Shown piece after piece: positions 15,884 through 24,888 of a stretch of 30,143 nt of DNA; positions within the stretch are counted from its first letter, which is position 1; each line of letters starts with the position of its first letter. The DNA is from JAXMAF01 sp046350555. GTDB taxonomy: Bacteria > Planctomycetota > Phycisphaerae > Phycisphaerales > SM1A02. Below the pieces are notes generated by a model. That model saw only the letters and a program-made list of their open reading frames with translations. It did no database searches and was not told the DNA's origin. Where the stretch lies: NCBI GenBank assembly GCA_046350555.1, contig JAXMAF010000039.1, positions 1 through 30,143 on the forward strand. The letters run 5' to 3'. The position numbers and the translations under genes are program-made.

Positions 15884-16272
15884 TGCGAAGGAAATTTCGA
15901 CGCGTCAGGTCGTTCGGCCGGCGCGCCCTTGGCGTGAGCGGAACCGTCCACTTCTCCGTCGCGGACGAAGACGATCCACCGCTGGATGGCTTCGGCGCGC
16001 ACCAGCGGTGGGTCGGAAAAACGATAGCCGCAGTCCTGCCCGGTGAGACGGACGAGGGTCTCCTGGGCCATGAACCGGACCGCCGGATCGTCGTTGTCGA
16101 GCGCGTCGACCAGGTGGGGAACAGCGGTGTAGTCGTCGTTGCGCGGCTTCGAGGATCGCGGGGATCTTCGCCGCGGGATCGGCCGACTGGAAGCCGCCCG
16201 CGCCGGCGAGGCCTTGCGCTGCCGTCGCCAGCAGCGCGCGGCGAAGGGCAGGATGGAGACGCCTCGGTTCAT
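15880..16272 (-). CDS. Small exported or lipid-anchored HEAT-repeat protein, frameshifted
   Basis: About 130 aa. After two indels the N-terminus reads MNRGVSILPFAA then LLATAAQGLAGAGGF, a signal-peptide-like stretch, followed by ADPAAKIPAILEA. The C-terminal part is one clear HEAT unit: AVPHLVDALDNDDPAVRFMAQETLVRLTG, then YRFSDPPLVRAEAIQRWIVFV. HEAT units are protein-binding scaffolds. First gene of the minus-strand operon, joined by ATGA overlap to the HATPase gene. A role as extracytoplasmic sensor or scaffold for the switch is inference only. Confidence 0.7.
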   Translation of the reverse strand: MNRGVSILPFAARCWRRQRKASPARAASSRPIPRRRSPRSSKPRNDDYTAVPHLVDALDNDDPAVRFMAQETLVRLTGQDCGYRFSDPPLVRAEAIQRWIVFVRDGEVDGSAHAKGAPAERPDASKFPSQ

Positions 16273-16419
16273 CGCCGTCGTGAGGATACCGCGGGAGCGC
16301 GGCGACGCGTGCATCGCGCGTCCCCGCCTTGCCGCGACACGCGGCGGCGATCGGCTCGCCGGCGCCGCAGTCGCACTCGCCCCTTTTCCATCACGCGTCC
16401 CGCACGACGAGCACCGTCC

Positions 16420-18092
16420 ATGAGCGGCCCAGGCCTTCGACGCAACCCACGCGATCCCCGTCGCCTGCGCACGCGAACGCCCTGACGCGCCGGTCGGTGC
16501 CAAGTCCGCCCAGGGCCGGCGCGCGCGGCCCCAGCGACGAGGTCGTGCCGATCCTCGACTTCGGCAGCCAATATGCAAAAACCATCGCTCGGCAGGTCAC
16601 CGAGGCCGGCGTCTGGCGTGCTCGTTGCGCCCGACGATCTCGTCGACGAGCACGCGCGATGCGGCCCAAGGCCATCCTGCTCGGGCAGGCCGAGCAGCGT
16701 CACGGATCGCGGCGCTTTCGACGTGCGACCCGCGGCTCTTCGAGGTCGGCGTTCCGGTGCTCGGCATCTGCTACGGCATGCAGGCTCGCCTGCCAGCTTC
16801 TCGGTGGACGCGTCGACAGCGCGCCCGGCCAGGATACGGCCGGGCGCGCCTCGGCGATCGCCGACGCCAGCGACCTGCTCGGGCCTGCCCGACCACACGA
16901 CGGTCTGGATGAGCCACGGCGACGGTGCGGGCGTGGGGAGCAGTTCGTTCCGCTCGCGGCCACCTCCCACGTGTCCGATCGCCGCGGTCCGGCATCGCAC
17001 GCTTCCGTTCTTCGGCGTCCAGTTCCATCGAGGTCACGCACACGCCGCACGGCGCTTGACCTGCTGCCGCTTCCTCTACGAGATCTGCCGCTGCGGTGGA
17101 TCGTGGCGCATGGCCGACTTCCTCGAGAGCCAGTGTGCGGGCGTGCCGCGGCGTGTCGGCGCGAAGTCGAGTCATCTGCGGCCTCAGCGGCGGCGTCGAT
17201 TCGTCGGTCGTGGCCGCAGCAACAGCGCGAGGCCATCGGCGAGCGGCTCACCTGCATCTTCGTGGACAACGGCCTGCTGCGCAAGAACGAGCGGGCCTTC
17301 GTCGAGAAGACGTTTCGCGACCACTTCGACATCGATCTGCGGGTCGTCGACGCCTCGGCGGAGTTCCTCGCCGACCTGCGCGGCGTGGTCGATCCCGCAG
17401 GAGAAGCGACGGCGCATCGGCCACCGCTTCATCGGCGTCTTCGAGCACGCCGCCGCGAGGTCGCCGCGAACCCAGGGCGGCGACGCGGGCGGCGCGAGGG
17501 CAGGAGTTCCTGGCGCAGGGCACGCTCTATCCCGACGTCATCGAGAGCGGACACGGCCACGCCGGCACGACGCCGCGCATCAAGCTCCATCACAACGTCG
17601 GCGGGCTGCCCGAGGGCTTGGATTCGGGGCTGGTCGAGCCGCTGCGCACCTCTTCAGGACGAGGTGCGGGCCCTCGGCGAGGTGCTCGGCCTGCCGCCGG
17701 AGATCGTGTGGCGACATCCGTTCCCGGGCCCGGGCCTCGCGGTGCGCATGATCGGCGAGGTGACCAGGCCGCGCCTCGACCTGCTGCGCGAATGCGACGA
17801 GATCCTCCTCGAGGAGATCGTCGCGAACAATCTTTATCGGTCGACGAGCCAGGTCTTCGCCGTGCTGCTGCCGGTGCAGAGCGTCGGCGTGATGGGCGAT
17901 GGCCGCAGCTACGACGGCGTGGTCGCGATCCGGGCCGTGGAGACGCAGGACTTCATGACCGCCGACTGGGCGCACCTGCCGTACGAGGTCCTCGCGACGA
18001 TCAGCAGCCGGATCGTCAACGAGGTCAAGGGCGTGAGCCGCGTGGTCTACGACATCTCGAGCAAGCCGCCGGCGACGATCGAGTGGGAATGA
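16420..18092 (+). CDS. guaA: GMP synthase (glutamine-hydrolysing), multiply frameshifted
   Basis: Final step of guanine nucleotide synthesis: XMP + glutamine + ATP to GMP. Glutaminase domain: VPILDFGSQYAKTIARQV, VLVAPDDLVDEHA, MRPKAILLG, VPVLGICYGMQ with the nucleophilic Cys, ACQLLGGRVDSAPGQ, TVWMSHGD, FFGVQFH. PP-loop synthetase: VICGLSGGVDSSVVAAA. Dimerisation domain: EFLAQGTLYPDVIESG, KLHHNVGGLPE, then intact from about 17655 with WRHPFPGPGLAVRMIGEV through SKPPATIEWE. At least ten indels interrupt 16.6-17.65 kb. One example is CACCTCTTCAGGACGAG at 17646-17662, which needs two extra C to read RTLFQDE. Start is uncertain (ATG 16420, or GTG near 16545). Confidence 0.9.
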
Positions 18093-18739
18093 CGCGAATC
18101 GCCGCGGGCAACGCGTTGGACTCCATCGCGGGAGGCACCAACGATCGCTCAATGCCGACGCGCCGCTCAGGGAACATCGTCGCGTCGTCCATCGAGGAGT
18201 ACGTTTCCAAGATCGATCCGTCGCTTGTCGACGGAACGCGCAAGATCGTGGCCATCATGCGCAAGGGTCTCCCCGGCGCCCGGGAGCAGGTCCGTTTCGG
18301 GATCGCGATCTTCGTGGTCGGCGAGCGCGACGCGATCGGCATCGCCGCTCGCTCGGGCTTCTACAGCATCTATGTCCCGGCCGGCACGGACGTGCGGGAG
18401 TTCGCCTCGCGCCTGGGACGGACGTCCCACGGAGGCGGCTGCATTCGCTTCCGGACCCTTCACGACATCGACCTCGGTGAGCTGCGGAAGCTCGTGGCGC
18501 AGCGGCGGCGCGCCGTGAGCGCGGCCACGCCCCGGACGCCGCGCACGACGCGGACGCCCGGCGCTCCCGCGACGCGCGCGACGCCTCGATCGACGCGAGC
18601 CGACGTGCCCAACGGAACGCGCTCCGCGCGGGCGCCGAAGCCTGCGCGAGCGGCGGCGGTCGTGTCGTCCCGCGAACCGTCGGCCCGGCGTGAGGCCTCG
18701 CGCGCCTTGCCTGCCCCCCATGCGGATCCTGGTGGATGA
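18089..18739 (+). CDS. DUF1801-like (YdhG-type) protein with basic C-terminal tail
   Basis: ATG overlaps the guaA stop (ATGA, 18089-18092), so it is co-translated; ATG 18152 is an alternative start. 216 aa. Residues about 31-140 resemble DUF1801: SSIEEYVSKIDPSLVDGTRKIVAIM, AREQVRFGIAIFVVGERDAIGIAA, FYSIYVP, and RFRTLHDIDLGELRKLVAQRR. The remaining 75 residues are an Arg/Thr/Ala/Pro-rich low-complexity tail, probably disordered. DUF1801 proteins are small single-domain proteins of uncertain function, sometimes called iron chaperone-like. Confidence 0.75.
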   Translation: MTRIAAGNALDSIAGGTNDRSMPTRRSGNIVASSIEEYVSKIDPSLVDGTRKIVAIMRKGLPGAREQVRFGIAIFVVGERDAIGIAARSGFYSIYVPAGTDVREFASRLGRTSHGGGCIRFRTLHDIDLGELRKLVAQRRRAVSAATPRTPRTTRTPGAPATRATPRSTRADVPNGTRSARAPKPARAAAVVSSREPSARREASRALPAPHADPGG

Positions 18740-18779
18740 AGGCGAGTTTCCGCCCCGCATCGATGCGGGCGTTCTCATC

Positions 18780-18878
18780 CGGATTCCAGTGGACCTCCAT
18801 GCGTTCGACCCCGTGCCCGCAGCGGCGCCTCACGGCGGAATTGGGTTGGGTGGGGCGCGAGAAACAACTGGGACGCGT
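18780..18878 (+). repeat. 99-bp dispersed intergenic repeat, copy C
   Basis: From CGGATTCCAGTGG to ACTGGGACGCGT, 99 bp. It matches copy E at 90 of 99 and copy B at 88 of 99 positions with no gaps. It starts 40 bp after the DUF1801-like gene. The minus strand carries an open frame with RRRCGHGVERMEVHWNP that also appears in copies B and E, but this is explained by shared DNA and is not taken as a gene. Confidence 0.85.
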
Positions 18879-18922
18879 TTTCACCCCGGCTGAAGCCAAT
18901 TCCGCCGCGCTTTTTCCGGTCT

Positions 18923-18937
18923 GCGAGCAATGCTCGC
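18923..18937. promoter_or_regulatory. Palindromic operator-like site
   Basis: GCGAGCA-A-TGCTCGC is a perfect 7-bp dyad around one base. It ends 9 bp before a -10-like TAGTGT, a placement that would suit a repressor or activator of the downstream transcript. No known regulator motif is recognised. Confidence 0.35.
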
Positions 18938-19182
18938 GATGTGTGGTAGTGTCTCGCATGTCGTCGCGGCGGCGGATCGCGGCGCGGCGACAACGACTTC
19001 GGGGATCGGATCGAGCGAGAACGCAACGTGGCTGCAAGCGGCCACCGCGCCGCCGAATCGTGGGCGATGCGCCGCACGCTCGTTGTGGCAAGAACGGCCG
19101 AACGACGCACCGGGTGGAACGCGAGCAGCGCGGGAGAGGGGAAACCGACCACGCGGGAGGAGTCGGCATCGCCGGGGGTCAT

Positions 19183-19353
19183 GCCATGTATGCGGTGCGC
19201 GCCATGCACGCCATGCACGTCAGGCGCACCAGGCACGCCATGCACGTCATGCACATCAGGCACATCAGGCACACCAGGCACGCCATGCACATCAGGCACG
19301 CCACGCACACCACGCACACCACGCACACCGCGCACACCATGTACGCAATCCAT
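19183..19353. repeat. 9-bp minisatellite, about 19 units
   Basis: Tandem nonamers with consensus RYCAYGCAC, phase starting at 19183 (GCCATGTAT) and running to 19353 (GCAATCCAT). Units at 19201-19344 are the most regular (16 in a row), ending in four near-identical ACCACGCAC-type units. Being a multiple of 3, all six frames stay open: plus-strand frames read His-rich triplets, and minus-strand frames read Gly-Val-x collagen-like triplets. It abuts the candidate start of the next gene. Confidence 0.85.
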
Positions 19354-19356
19354 GCC

Positions 19357-20647
19357 ATGATGAAACGGCAATGCGGGTCGACCGCGCGGCGGCAGCCGCT
19401 GCGCGCCGTAGCTTCAGCGATCTCGAGATGGTCGACGGTGGTCGCGAGGTGTTCGGTTGCGATGCACTTGGCCGCAGCCTCCGTCCCGCTCGCGTGCGCG
19501 TCGGGCCTCGCCGGCGGCGGATCCTCGACCATCGACCGCCGATGCTGCGAGCCAGCGTGGATCGCTTCGGCGGACCTGCGGCGCGCAGCGCCCATCGACT
19601 GCGCGACGAGGAGTGCCGCGAGCGCGCCCGCATCGCCAGTCGATCCGCCGGAGTCGGGCGCATGGGGCGCGATGCGCTTGAACGGCCGGCCTCTTGCATC
19701 GGGCGCCGATCCACCGGAGTCGGGCGCACCGGCCACGGCGGCGTCGAATGCAGGCGCCATCGATCCGGATGGGCGCCTCGCACGGCAGCGCGCGGCCGCG
19801 GAGCGAACCGCCGCCGAGCGGGTCATCGCGGCCCGGCTGTCGATCCGGGCATTCGCCTCGGCGATGGTGTGCGACACCTGCGATGGCACCGGGGAGATCG
19901 CGGTCCGGCGGGAGGTCGGCCACATCGTCACGCCGGTCGGCACGCGGCGACCGGTCTTCGCCCTGTGCAAGAAGAGGTGTGGCGGCTGCAAGGGCACCGG
20001 CATCGGCGACCTCGGGCGCATGGCGCGCCTCGTCGGTGTGGTCGTGCGGCGCATCGAGGAGGTGCCCGAAGAGAAGGGCCGACGCACCGCGGCGCTGCTC
20101 GAGCTGCATCGGGCGCTCGACGACGCGCTGGTCCGCGCGCCTGCGGCGCTGGCTTCGGCCACATTGGACAACCTTCGCGATGCGCTCGTCCGTTCGCGCG
20201 ACGGTCCGGCGCCGGTCCTTCTCGTGGCTCAGATCCTCGCCCCTCCGGCGCGCCGAAGCGCGGTGAGCCGGGCGGGCGCCGCGACGCCGGTCGGGCCGGA
20301 CGACCTGCTCCTCGAGGCGGCCGGCGTGCTCTGGCTTGTTCACGGCGAGTGCGTCCCCGTCGCGGGCGCTCGCGGTTGGGTCGCCGTCATCGGCTGGATC
20401 GAGCCACCTCCGGCGGGCGCCTCGACGAGCGTGCGCGCCGGCGAACGAATGCGAGTCGTCGACGTGCGCGCCCTCGCCGCCGTGGCGCACGAACCTCCTC
20501 CTCCGCCGCCGCCTCCTCCTCCTCCGAAGTCGCGCTCGTCGCGCCAGCCGCGCCGTCGGCGGTGGCTGGGGCGCGGAACTGGTCGACGCGGTCATCGAAC
20601 GTTGCCTCGCGCCGTGTCCGAAGCCGGGTCGAGCGATCCATGGCGGC
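19357..20647 (+). CDS. Exported-looking protein with DnaJ-like CxxCxGxG zinc motif
   Basis: Function unknown. From ATG 19357 or 19360 the N-terminus has an Arg-rich segment, then VAMHLAAASVPLACASGLAGG, a possible signal or lipoprotein-like peptide. A duplicated DPPESGA segment follows. The convincing core is about residues 150-370: AERVIAARLSIRAFASAM, then CDTCDGTGEI and CKKRCGGCKGTGIGD, two C-x2-C-x-G-x-G knuckles as in DnaJ-type zinc fingers. Next come an acidic/basic helix, LLELHRALDDALVRAP, LVAQILAPP and ARGWVAVIGWIEPP. A proline run encoded by CTCCTCCTCC repeats follows near 20490-20525. The in-frame stop is far downstream inside rluD, so an indel around the proline run is likely. End placed at the edge of repeat copy D. 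Confidence 0.6.
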
Positions 20648-20652
20648 TCATG

Positions 20653-20731
20653 CGGACTCCGGCCGCCCTCCATGCGTCCGATCCCTTCCCCACAGTCGCA
20701 TCTCGGGGCGGGATGCGGATCGGCTCGGTCA
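20653..20731 (+). repeat. Dispersed intergenic repeat, copy D (eroded right half)
   Basis: Shares CGGACTCC, CCTCCATGCGT-CGA-CCC-T and CCCACAG with copies B, C and E. It shares CATCTCGGGGCGGGATG with copy A. The right end no longer aligns well. It lies between the convergent zinc-motif gene and rluD, reaching the rluD stop (20729-20731). Confidence 0.65.
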
Positions 20732-22294
20732 TGTGGTCGCGGAGAGCGCGGCGCTCAGGTCGACCGTCGCACCCGGAACGTCGACCGCCTCCGGCGCGCG
20801 ATGCGCCCGGAGCAGCGCAACCAGCCGGCGCATGTCCTCCGGCAGCGGCGCCGAGAGCTGCATCGGCGCGCCCGAGATCGGATGGCGGAAGCCAAGTGTC
20901 GCCGCGTGCAGGCATTGGCGCGAGATCGCCACCGTGCCGGCCCCGGCAACCGACGATCCGGCGATCTCGCCGAGTCGGAGGTGTCGGCCTCCATACATGT
21001 CGTCGCCGACGATCGGATAGCCGATGTGCGACAGGTGCACGCGGATCTGGTGCGTCCGACCTGTCTTGAGCTCGAGCTCGACGAGCGTGAAGCCGTCGTA
21101 CAGCTCGCGCACTCGGTAGATCGTCACGCTCGGCTTGCCCGTCTCGTCCCATCGCACCGCGTACTTCTCGCGGATGGCGGGGTGCTTTCCGAGCGGAAGG
21201 TCGATCACGTCGGCCGGGCTCTCGATGCGCCCGTGCACCAGCGCCAGATAGCGCTTGTCGGTTCGGCGCAATTCGAACTGCTTGCCCAGCCGCCAGTGCG
21301 CCGTGTCTGTCTTGGCGGCGATCATGACGCCGGTGGTGTGGCGATCGAGGCGATGGACGACGCCGGGACGCGCATGCTCGCGGCCGACGCTGCTCAGCGC
21401 GCCGCCGGAGCGATGCTGGAAGTGCCACGCGAGCGCGTTGATGATCGTGCCGCTCTTGTTGCCGCGCGCGGGGTGGACGATGATGTTGGCGGCCTTGTTG
21501 ATGGCGATCAGATCGTCGTCCTCGTAGAGGATCTCCAGCGGGATCTCCTCGGCGGGGATCTCGCTGCTCGGGGGTGGCGGCAGGATCGCCGAGACGATGT
21601 CGCCGGCGCGCAGTTTCGTGGAGGCCTTCGGCGGCCGGCCGTTGACGGTCACCGCGCCTTCGTCGATCAGCCGTTGGAGGGCCGTCCGGGAGAGAAACGG
21701 AATCCGGTCGACGAGGTAGCGATCGAGCCGCTTCTCGAGGTTGCGGAAGAGCCTGAACGTGACGGAGACCTGCTTCTCCTCGTCGCCGTCCCGCTGCCGT
21801 TCATAGAGCGCAAAGAGCGCATCGCGGTCGACCTTGCCCCCGGACGCGATGAGGCCGCCGATCACCTCGGCCATGTCGTCGGCCGGCTGGTCGTCGCCGG
21901 GGCGGAGATCGGCCTCGGCCGCCTGATCGTCGACCGGGGGGAGATCGGCCGGTCTCGGGTTGTCGGCCACCGGTTCGTCGGTCCTCGGACCGCCGCCATT
22001 CGGATTGGCAGTGTCCCGGCCTGCGGCTTCCCGGTCTGCGGTTTTCCGGTTGGCGCCTGGGCCGTCGGTCGTCGGGCCATCCACGCGTGGAGCGCCCTGT
22101 GCAGAGGCCCGCTCCTGTCGGTCCTTCTCCGCCGTGTGTTCTGCGATCGGCTGCGCCAGCGGGGCGCCCTGGGTCGTGGCACGCTCACTCCGCGGGTTCT
22201 TGTTCGAGGTCCGATCCGGCGTCAGTCTCGACGTCGGATCCAACGGCGCGTTGTCGTTTCCGGGTCGCGGCGTCGGCGTGCGATCGACGGCCAT
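20729..22294 (-). CDS. rluD: RluA/RluD-family pseudouridine synthase with long N-terminal extension
   Basis: Isomerises uridines to pseudouridine in rRNA (RluD acts on 23S helix 69). 521 aa, about 190 longer than E. coli RluD owing to an acidic, Pro/Asp-rich N-terminal extension (1-150). An S4 RNA-binding domain spans about 188-250 (RLDRYLVDRIPFLSRTALQRL, here R-L-D-x2-L). Catalytic motif HRLDRHTTGVMI carries the essential Asp. Also seen are ALVHGRI, LKTGRTHQIRVHL and GDDMYGG. The ATG overlaps the stop of the upstream TPR-like gene (ATGA, 22296-22293), supporting this start. RluC-type specificity cannot be excluded. Confidence 0.85.
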   Translation of the reverse strand: MAVDRTPTPRPGNDNAPLDPTSRLTPDRTSNKNPRSERATTQGAPLAQPIAEHTAEKDRQERASAQGAPRVDGPTTDGPGANRKTADREAAGRDTANPNGGGPRTDEPVADNPRPADLPPVDDQAAEADLRPGDDQPADDMAEVIGGLIASGGKVDRDALFALYERQRDGDEEKQVSVTFRLFRNLEKRLDRYLVDRIPFLSRTALQRLIDEGAVTVNGRPPKASTKLRAGDIVSAILPPPPSSEIPAEEIPLEILYEDDDLIAINKAANIIVHPARGNKSGTIINALAWHFQHRSGGALSSVGREHARPGVVHRLDRHTTGVMIAAKTDTAHWRLGKQFELRRTDKRYLALVHGRIESPADVIDLPLGKHPAIREKYAVRWDETGKPSVTIYRVRELYDGFTLVELELKTGRTHQIRVHLSHIGYPIVGDDMYGGRHLRLGEIAGSSVAGAGTVAISRQCLHAATLGFRHPISGAPMQLSAPLPEDMRRLVALLRAHRAPEAVDVPGATVDLSAALSATT

Positions 22295-23457
22295 CAGCGA
22301 CCGTCGGCGCCGAGAGCGCCACCGACCATGCCGGCGTTCTTCGCCGGGGGCGCTGCGGGCGGCGGGTTGGTGGCTGGTGGCGCTGAAGGCGCTGGCGAGG
22401 CCGGCTTGGCAGCCGGAGGTGTTGCCGCTGGCGGCGCGGCAGGCGGCGGCGTGGTCGGCTTGGAGGGTGCGACCGTGGCTGGAGGCGCACCTGCGGCCGG
22501 GGCCGCCGCCGGCGGTGAGCCAGCCGGTGAGCCAGCCGGTGAGCCAACCGGCGGGGCAGTCGGCGAAGTCGTTGGTGGACTGCCGGGCGACCCGGCCGGG
22601 GGCTTGTTCGGCGTTCCGACCGCCGGTACCGACGGCGCAGGCCCTCCGCTCGCCGGTCGCGCCTGCGGCGCGCTGGAGGTCGTCGACATCGAACCGGGCG
22701 GCACCAGCAGCTCGCGGATGAACTGGTCATCGACGACCGGCGCTTCGATCGGCGACATCGGGGCCGGCGTGGGCAGGTCGGCCTTCGATGGGAGGACCAC
22801 CACCGCGTTCAGCCCATCGAGGGAGAGGCCGCGCGTCGGCCAGCTTCGCCAGCGGCGGGTACTCGTGGGCCGCCGCGGCGGCCACGTCCTCGAGGGACTT
22901 CTTCGCCGCCGCGACGTCGCCGCGGCTCTCGGCGACAGCCGCCTTGCCGAACATCGCCGAGAGCGCGACGATCAGCTTCCGCGACTCGGGCGACACGGGT
23001 CCGGACTTGGCGATGGCCTGGTCGTAGAGCGAGTTGGCCGTGGCGAGCCATTCGGCGCGCAGCTCCGGCGTCAGCCGCGCGTCCGCGCGCCGGCCTCACG
23101 GTCGAAGCGCACGCCGCTCTGGAGCGACGCCATGTACCGATCGGCCGCGGCGAGCAGCGCCAAGGCGTCGACCGAGTCGACGCCGGGATGCGTCGCCGCG
23201 ACTTCCTCGAACGCCGCCGGCATCGTCGCGGCGTCGAAGCCCGCCCACGCCGCGTCGCGCGCCTTCGACTGGCGATCGCGGTACCAGTTCCAACCCATGA
23301 ACGCGCACAGGCAGAGGAGCGCGAGCAGGAGCCAGTTCATGCCCTTGGTCTTCAGCCAGTTGACGAAGTCCTGGTTGAGACGGCTCTCCATGAGATCCTG
23401 CTGCTGGATCTGCTGGAGACGGCGACGATCGGTCTTGTCGGGTGTGAAATCGGCCAT
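22294..23457 (-). CDS. Single-pass membrane TPR-like protein (YfgM-like layout), two frameshifts
   Basis: Starts MADFTPDKTDRRRLQQ with a cytoplasmic basic helix. One transmembrane helix (about residues 40-58, NWLLLALLCLCAFMGWNWY) follows, then helical repeats: DAAWAGFDAATMPAAFEEVA, VDALALLAAADRYMASL, ADARLTPELRAEWLATAN, SLYDQAIAKSG, LIVALSAMFGKAAVAESRGD, EYPPLAKLADARPLPLDGLNAV. Indels near 23092 and 22830 must be repaired to join these. The last about 125 residues are Pro/Ala/Gly-rich with GSPAGSP repeats. The layout (N-terminal anchor plus TPRs) resembles YfgM/TPR_21 proteins linked to the Sec translocon, but identity is not certain. Overlaps rluD by ATGA. Confidence 0.7.
22514..22549. repeat. 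12-bp tandem repeat in the TPR-like gene
   Basis: Three adjacent copies of GGTGAGCCAGCC (the last with one change) encode the Gly-Ser-Pro-Ala repeats in the C-terminal tail of the minus-strand protein. Confidence 0.8.
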
Positions 23458-23545
23458 GGCGGGACCGCGATGATACGCGACGGTCGCCGACGAGTCCCGG
23501 CGTCGGACGGCTTCAAATGGCCCGTCGGCCGGCCGCGCGATGGGC

Positions 23546-24682
23546 CTACCGCGGCCCCAACTGGGCGAGGCTCGCCTCGAGCCGTTCCAGGCATGCCGTG
23601 AGATAGACCGGCGAGCCCTCCGACTTCAGGAACGCGGGCGCCGTCGTCGCCAGCAGCAGCCGGCGGAGCGCCGCGACGCGGTTGTAGTCGTCCCCGTTCT
23701 CCAGCCCGCGCGCCCGGCGGGCCTCGGCGATCGACTTCACCGGCTTGTGTTCCTTGAGGCGCTCCGGCCTGGCCCAGAGCTGCCGTTCCAGGTAGATCGC
23801 GTCCTCGGTCCAATGGCCCGGGCGGACCTCCGCGAGGTCGAGCAGGCAGACCGCCCCTCGATCCGCATGGTCGCGACTCATCGCGTTGGCGAGGTGCAGG
23901 TCACCGTGCAGCCACTCGATGGGTCGACGCGACTCCCACTCGCGAACGAGCGCCTCGAGGCGAGGCGCCACCGACTTGAGCGCCGCCGTCCAGCGCTGAC
24001 GTTCGGGCGGGGAGTTCACCTTCACGGCGTCGCGGGCCGCGGCGAGCAGCCGGTCCCACTCCTCGTGGCGAGGCTCCCGATCGACTGGATGCGCCGCGGT
24101 GGCGGCCGCGAAGCGAGCGGCCGCCTCGGCGATGCGCTGCACATGGTCGGCGTGCCAGTGCGCGCCCAGTGGACCGTACGGCAGTTGCTCGATCACGATC
24201 CACGCCAGGTCGTAGTCCGCGAGCGACTCGCCCGACGCGAAGAGACGCGGGACGACCGGCGGCGCCGTGTCGCCCGGCGGCACCTCTTGCAGACGTCGCA
24301 TCCAGAGCAGCTCGCGGTTGTTGACGGGCAGCTTCACGACCACGCGCAGGAACGTCTCGGCTGTGCCATCGGCGGAGTCGCGCCGGCCTTCGGACGGTGC
24401 ATCCGAAGGGCCGAAGGGCGGCGTTCCGCCATGCGAGCCGCCGTTCTGGTTTCCGTTCTGGCCCCCGGTCTGGCCCCCGGTCTGGCCCGAGGTCCAGCGC
24501 CCATGCGCCGTGGCGGCGCCGCCGCGTTGCCAGTCCGTCCGAAACCAGGTCAGTCCCTCGAGCCGGCCGCCGCACGCTTCGAGCAGCGGGCCGGCGAGGC
24601 CTTCCGCCAATGCGCGATTGACCTGATCGGCGCCGAGCATCGAGCGCGGCTCCGAGACTGTTTCGTGCGGCATGGTTGCCAT
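23546..24682 (-). CDS. Aminoglycoside phosphotransferase-family kinase
   Basis: APH-fold small-molecule kinase; members phosphorylate aminoglycosides, homoserine, choline and other substrates, so resistance is not implied. ATG 24682 (MATMPHETVSEP) gives about 378 aa; the frame is open further upstream but reads as noise. A Gly/Gln/Asn-rich insert (GQTGGQTGGQNGN) and an acidic stretch interrupt the N-lobe at about residues 60-100. The N-lobe Lys is in LRVVVKLP, followed by DLAWIVIEQLPYGPLG in the hinge. The catalytic loop WLHGDLHLANAM has H-G-D-x4-N, and LLDLAEVRPGHWTEDA is the metal-binding region. Divergently transcribed from the HAD gene with 206 bp between. Confidence 0.85.
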   Translation of the reverse strand: MATMPHETVSEPRSMLGADQVNRALAEGLAGPLLEACGGRLEGLTWFRTDWQRGGAATAHGRWTSGQTGGQTGGQNGNQNGGSHGGTPPFGPSDAPSEGRRDSADGTAETFLRVVVKLPVNNRELLWMRRLQEVPPGDTAPPVVPRLFASGESLADYDLAWIVIEQLPYGPLGAHWHADHVQRIAEAAARFAAATAAHPVDREPRHEEWDRLLAAARDAVKVNSPPERQRWTAALKSVAPRLEALVREWESRRPIEWLHGDLHLANAMSRDHADRGAVCLLDLAEVRPGHWTEDAIYLERQLWARPERLKEHKPVKSIAEARRARGLENGDDYNRVAALRRLLLATTAPAFLKSEGSPVYLTACLERLEASLAQLGPR

Positions 24683-24888
24683 GCGGCGGATGCACGGTAC
24701 GGTGGTCGGCAAGCGCGTGCAAGGGAATGTCGACCGCGATTCGCGAAGCGTCCGGTGGTCGAGGCCGCGACGCGAGATCGTCGCGCCCGCTACGCTCGCC
24801 GACCCTCGCATCCATGGGGCGATCCCTGGATTGTCGCTCCGCGGCGGCCCGATCCGCACCCGCGCGCCGAGGCGCCGCCACCCTGCGC

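Larger units (their letters stand above)
18740..19356. other. 617-bp stretch without a convincing gene
   Basis: Contains repeat copy C and, after it, a perfect 7-bp dyad GCGAGCA-A-TGCTCGC (18923-18937). A TAGTGT hexamer (18947-18952) follows, five bases before ATG 18958, and then the 9-bp minisatellite. The frame from ATG 18958 is open into the next gene, but its first 80 codons are Arg-rich and look like frame noise. All six frames were considered and none looks coding. Confidence 0.55.

Noticed and set aside
15880..16578. Longer version of the HEAT protein starting at 16578
   Set aside because: The upstream 100 codons are Arg/Ala noise overlapping the guaA 5' end; ATG 16272 begins a signal-like segment.
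16420..18092. guaA as a true pseudogene
   Set aside because: All catalytic motifs survive and neighbouring unrelated genes share the same indel density, so an assembly artefact is more likely.
19196..19371. Collagen-like Gly-Val-x repeat protein on the minus strand
   Set aside because: It is one of six open frames created by the 9-bp repeat; nothing outside the repeat supports coding on that strand.
23546..24682. Aminoglycoside resistance gene
   Set aside because: The APH fold is shared by many housekeeping kinases; the insert-rich N-lobe and context give no reason to infer resistance.
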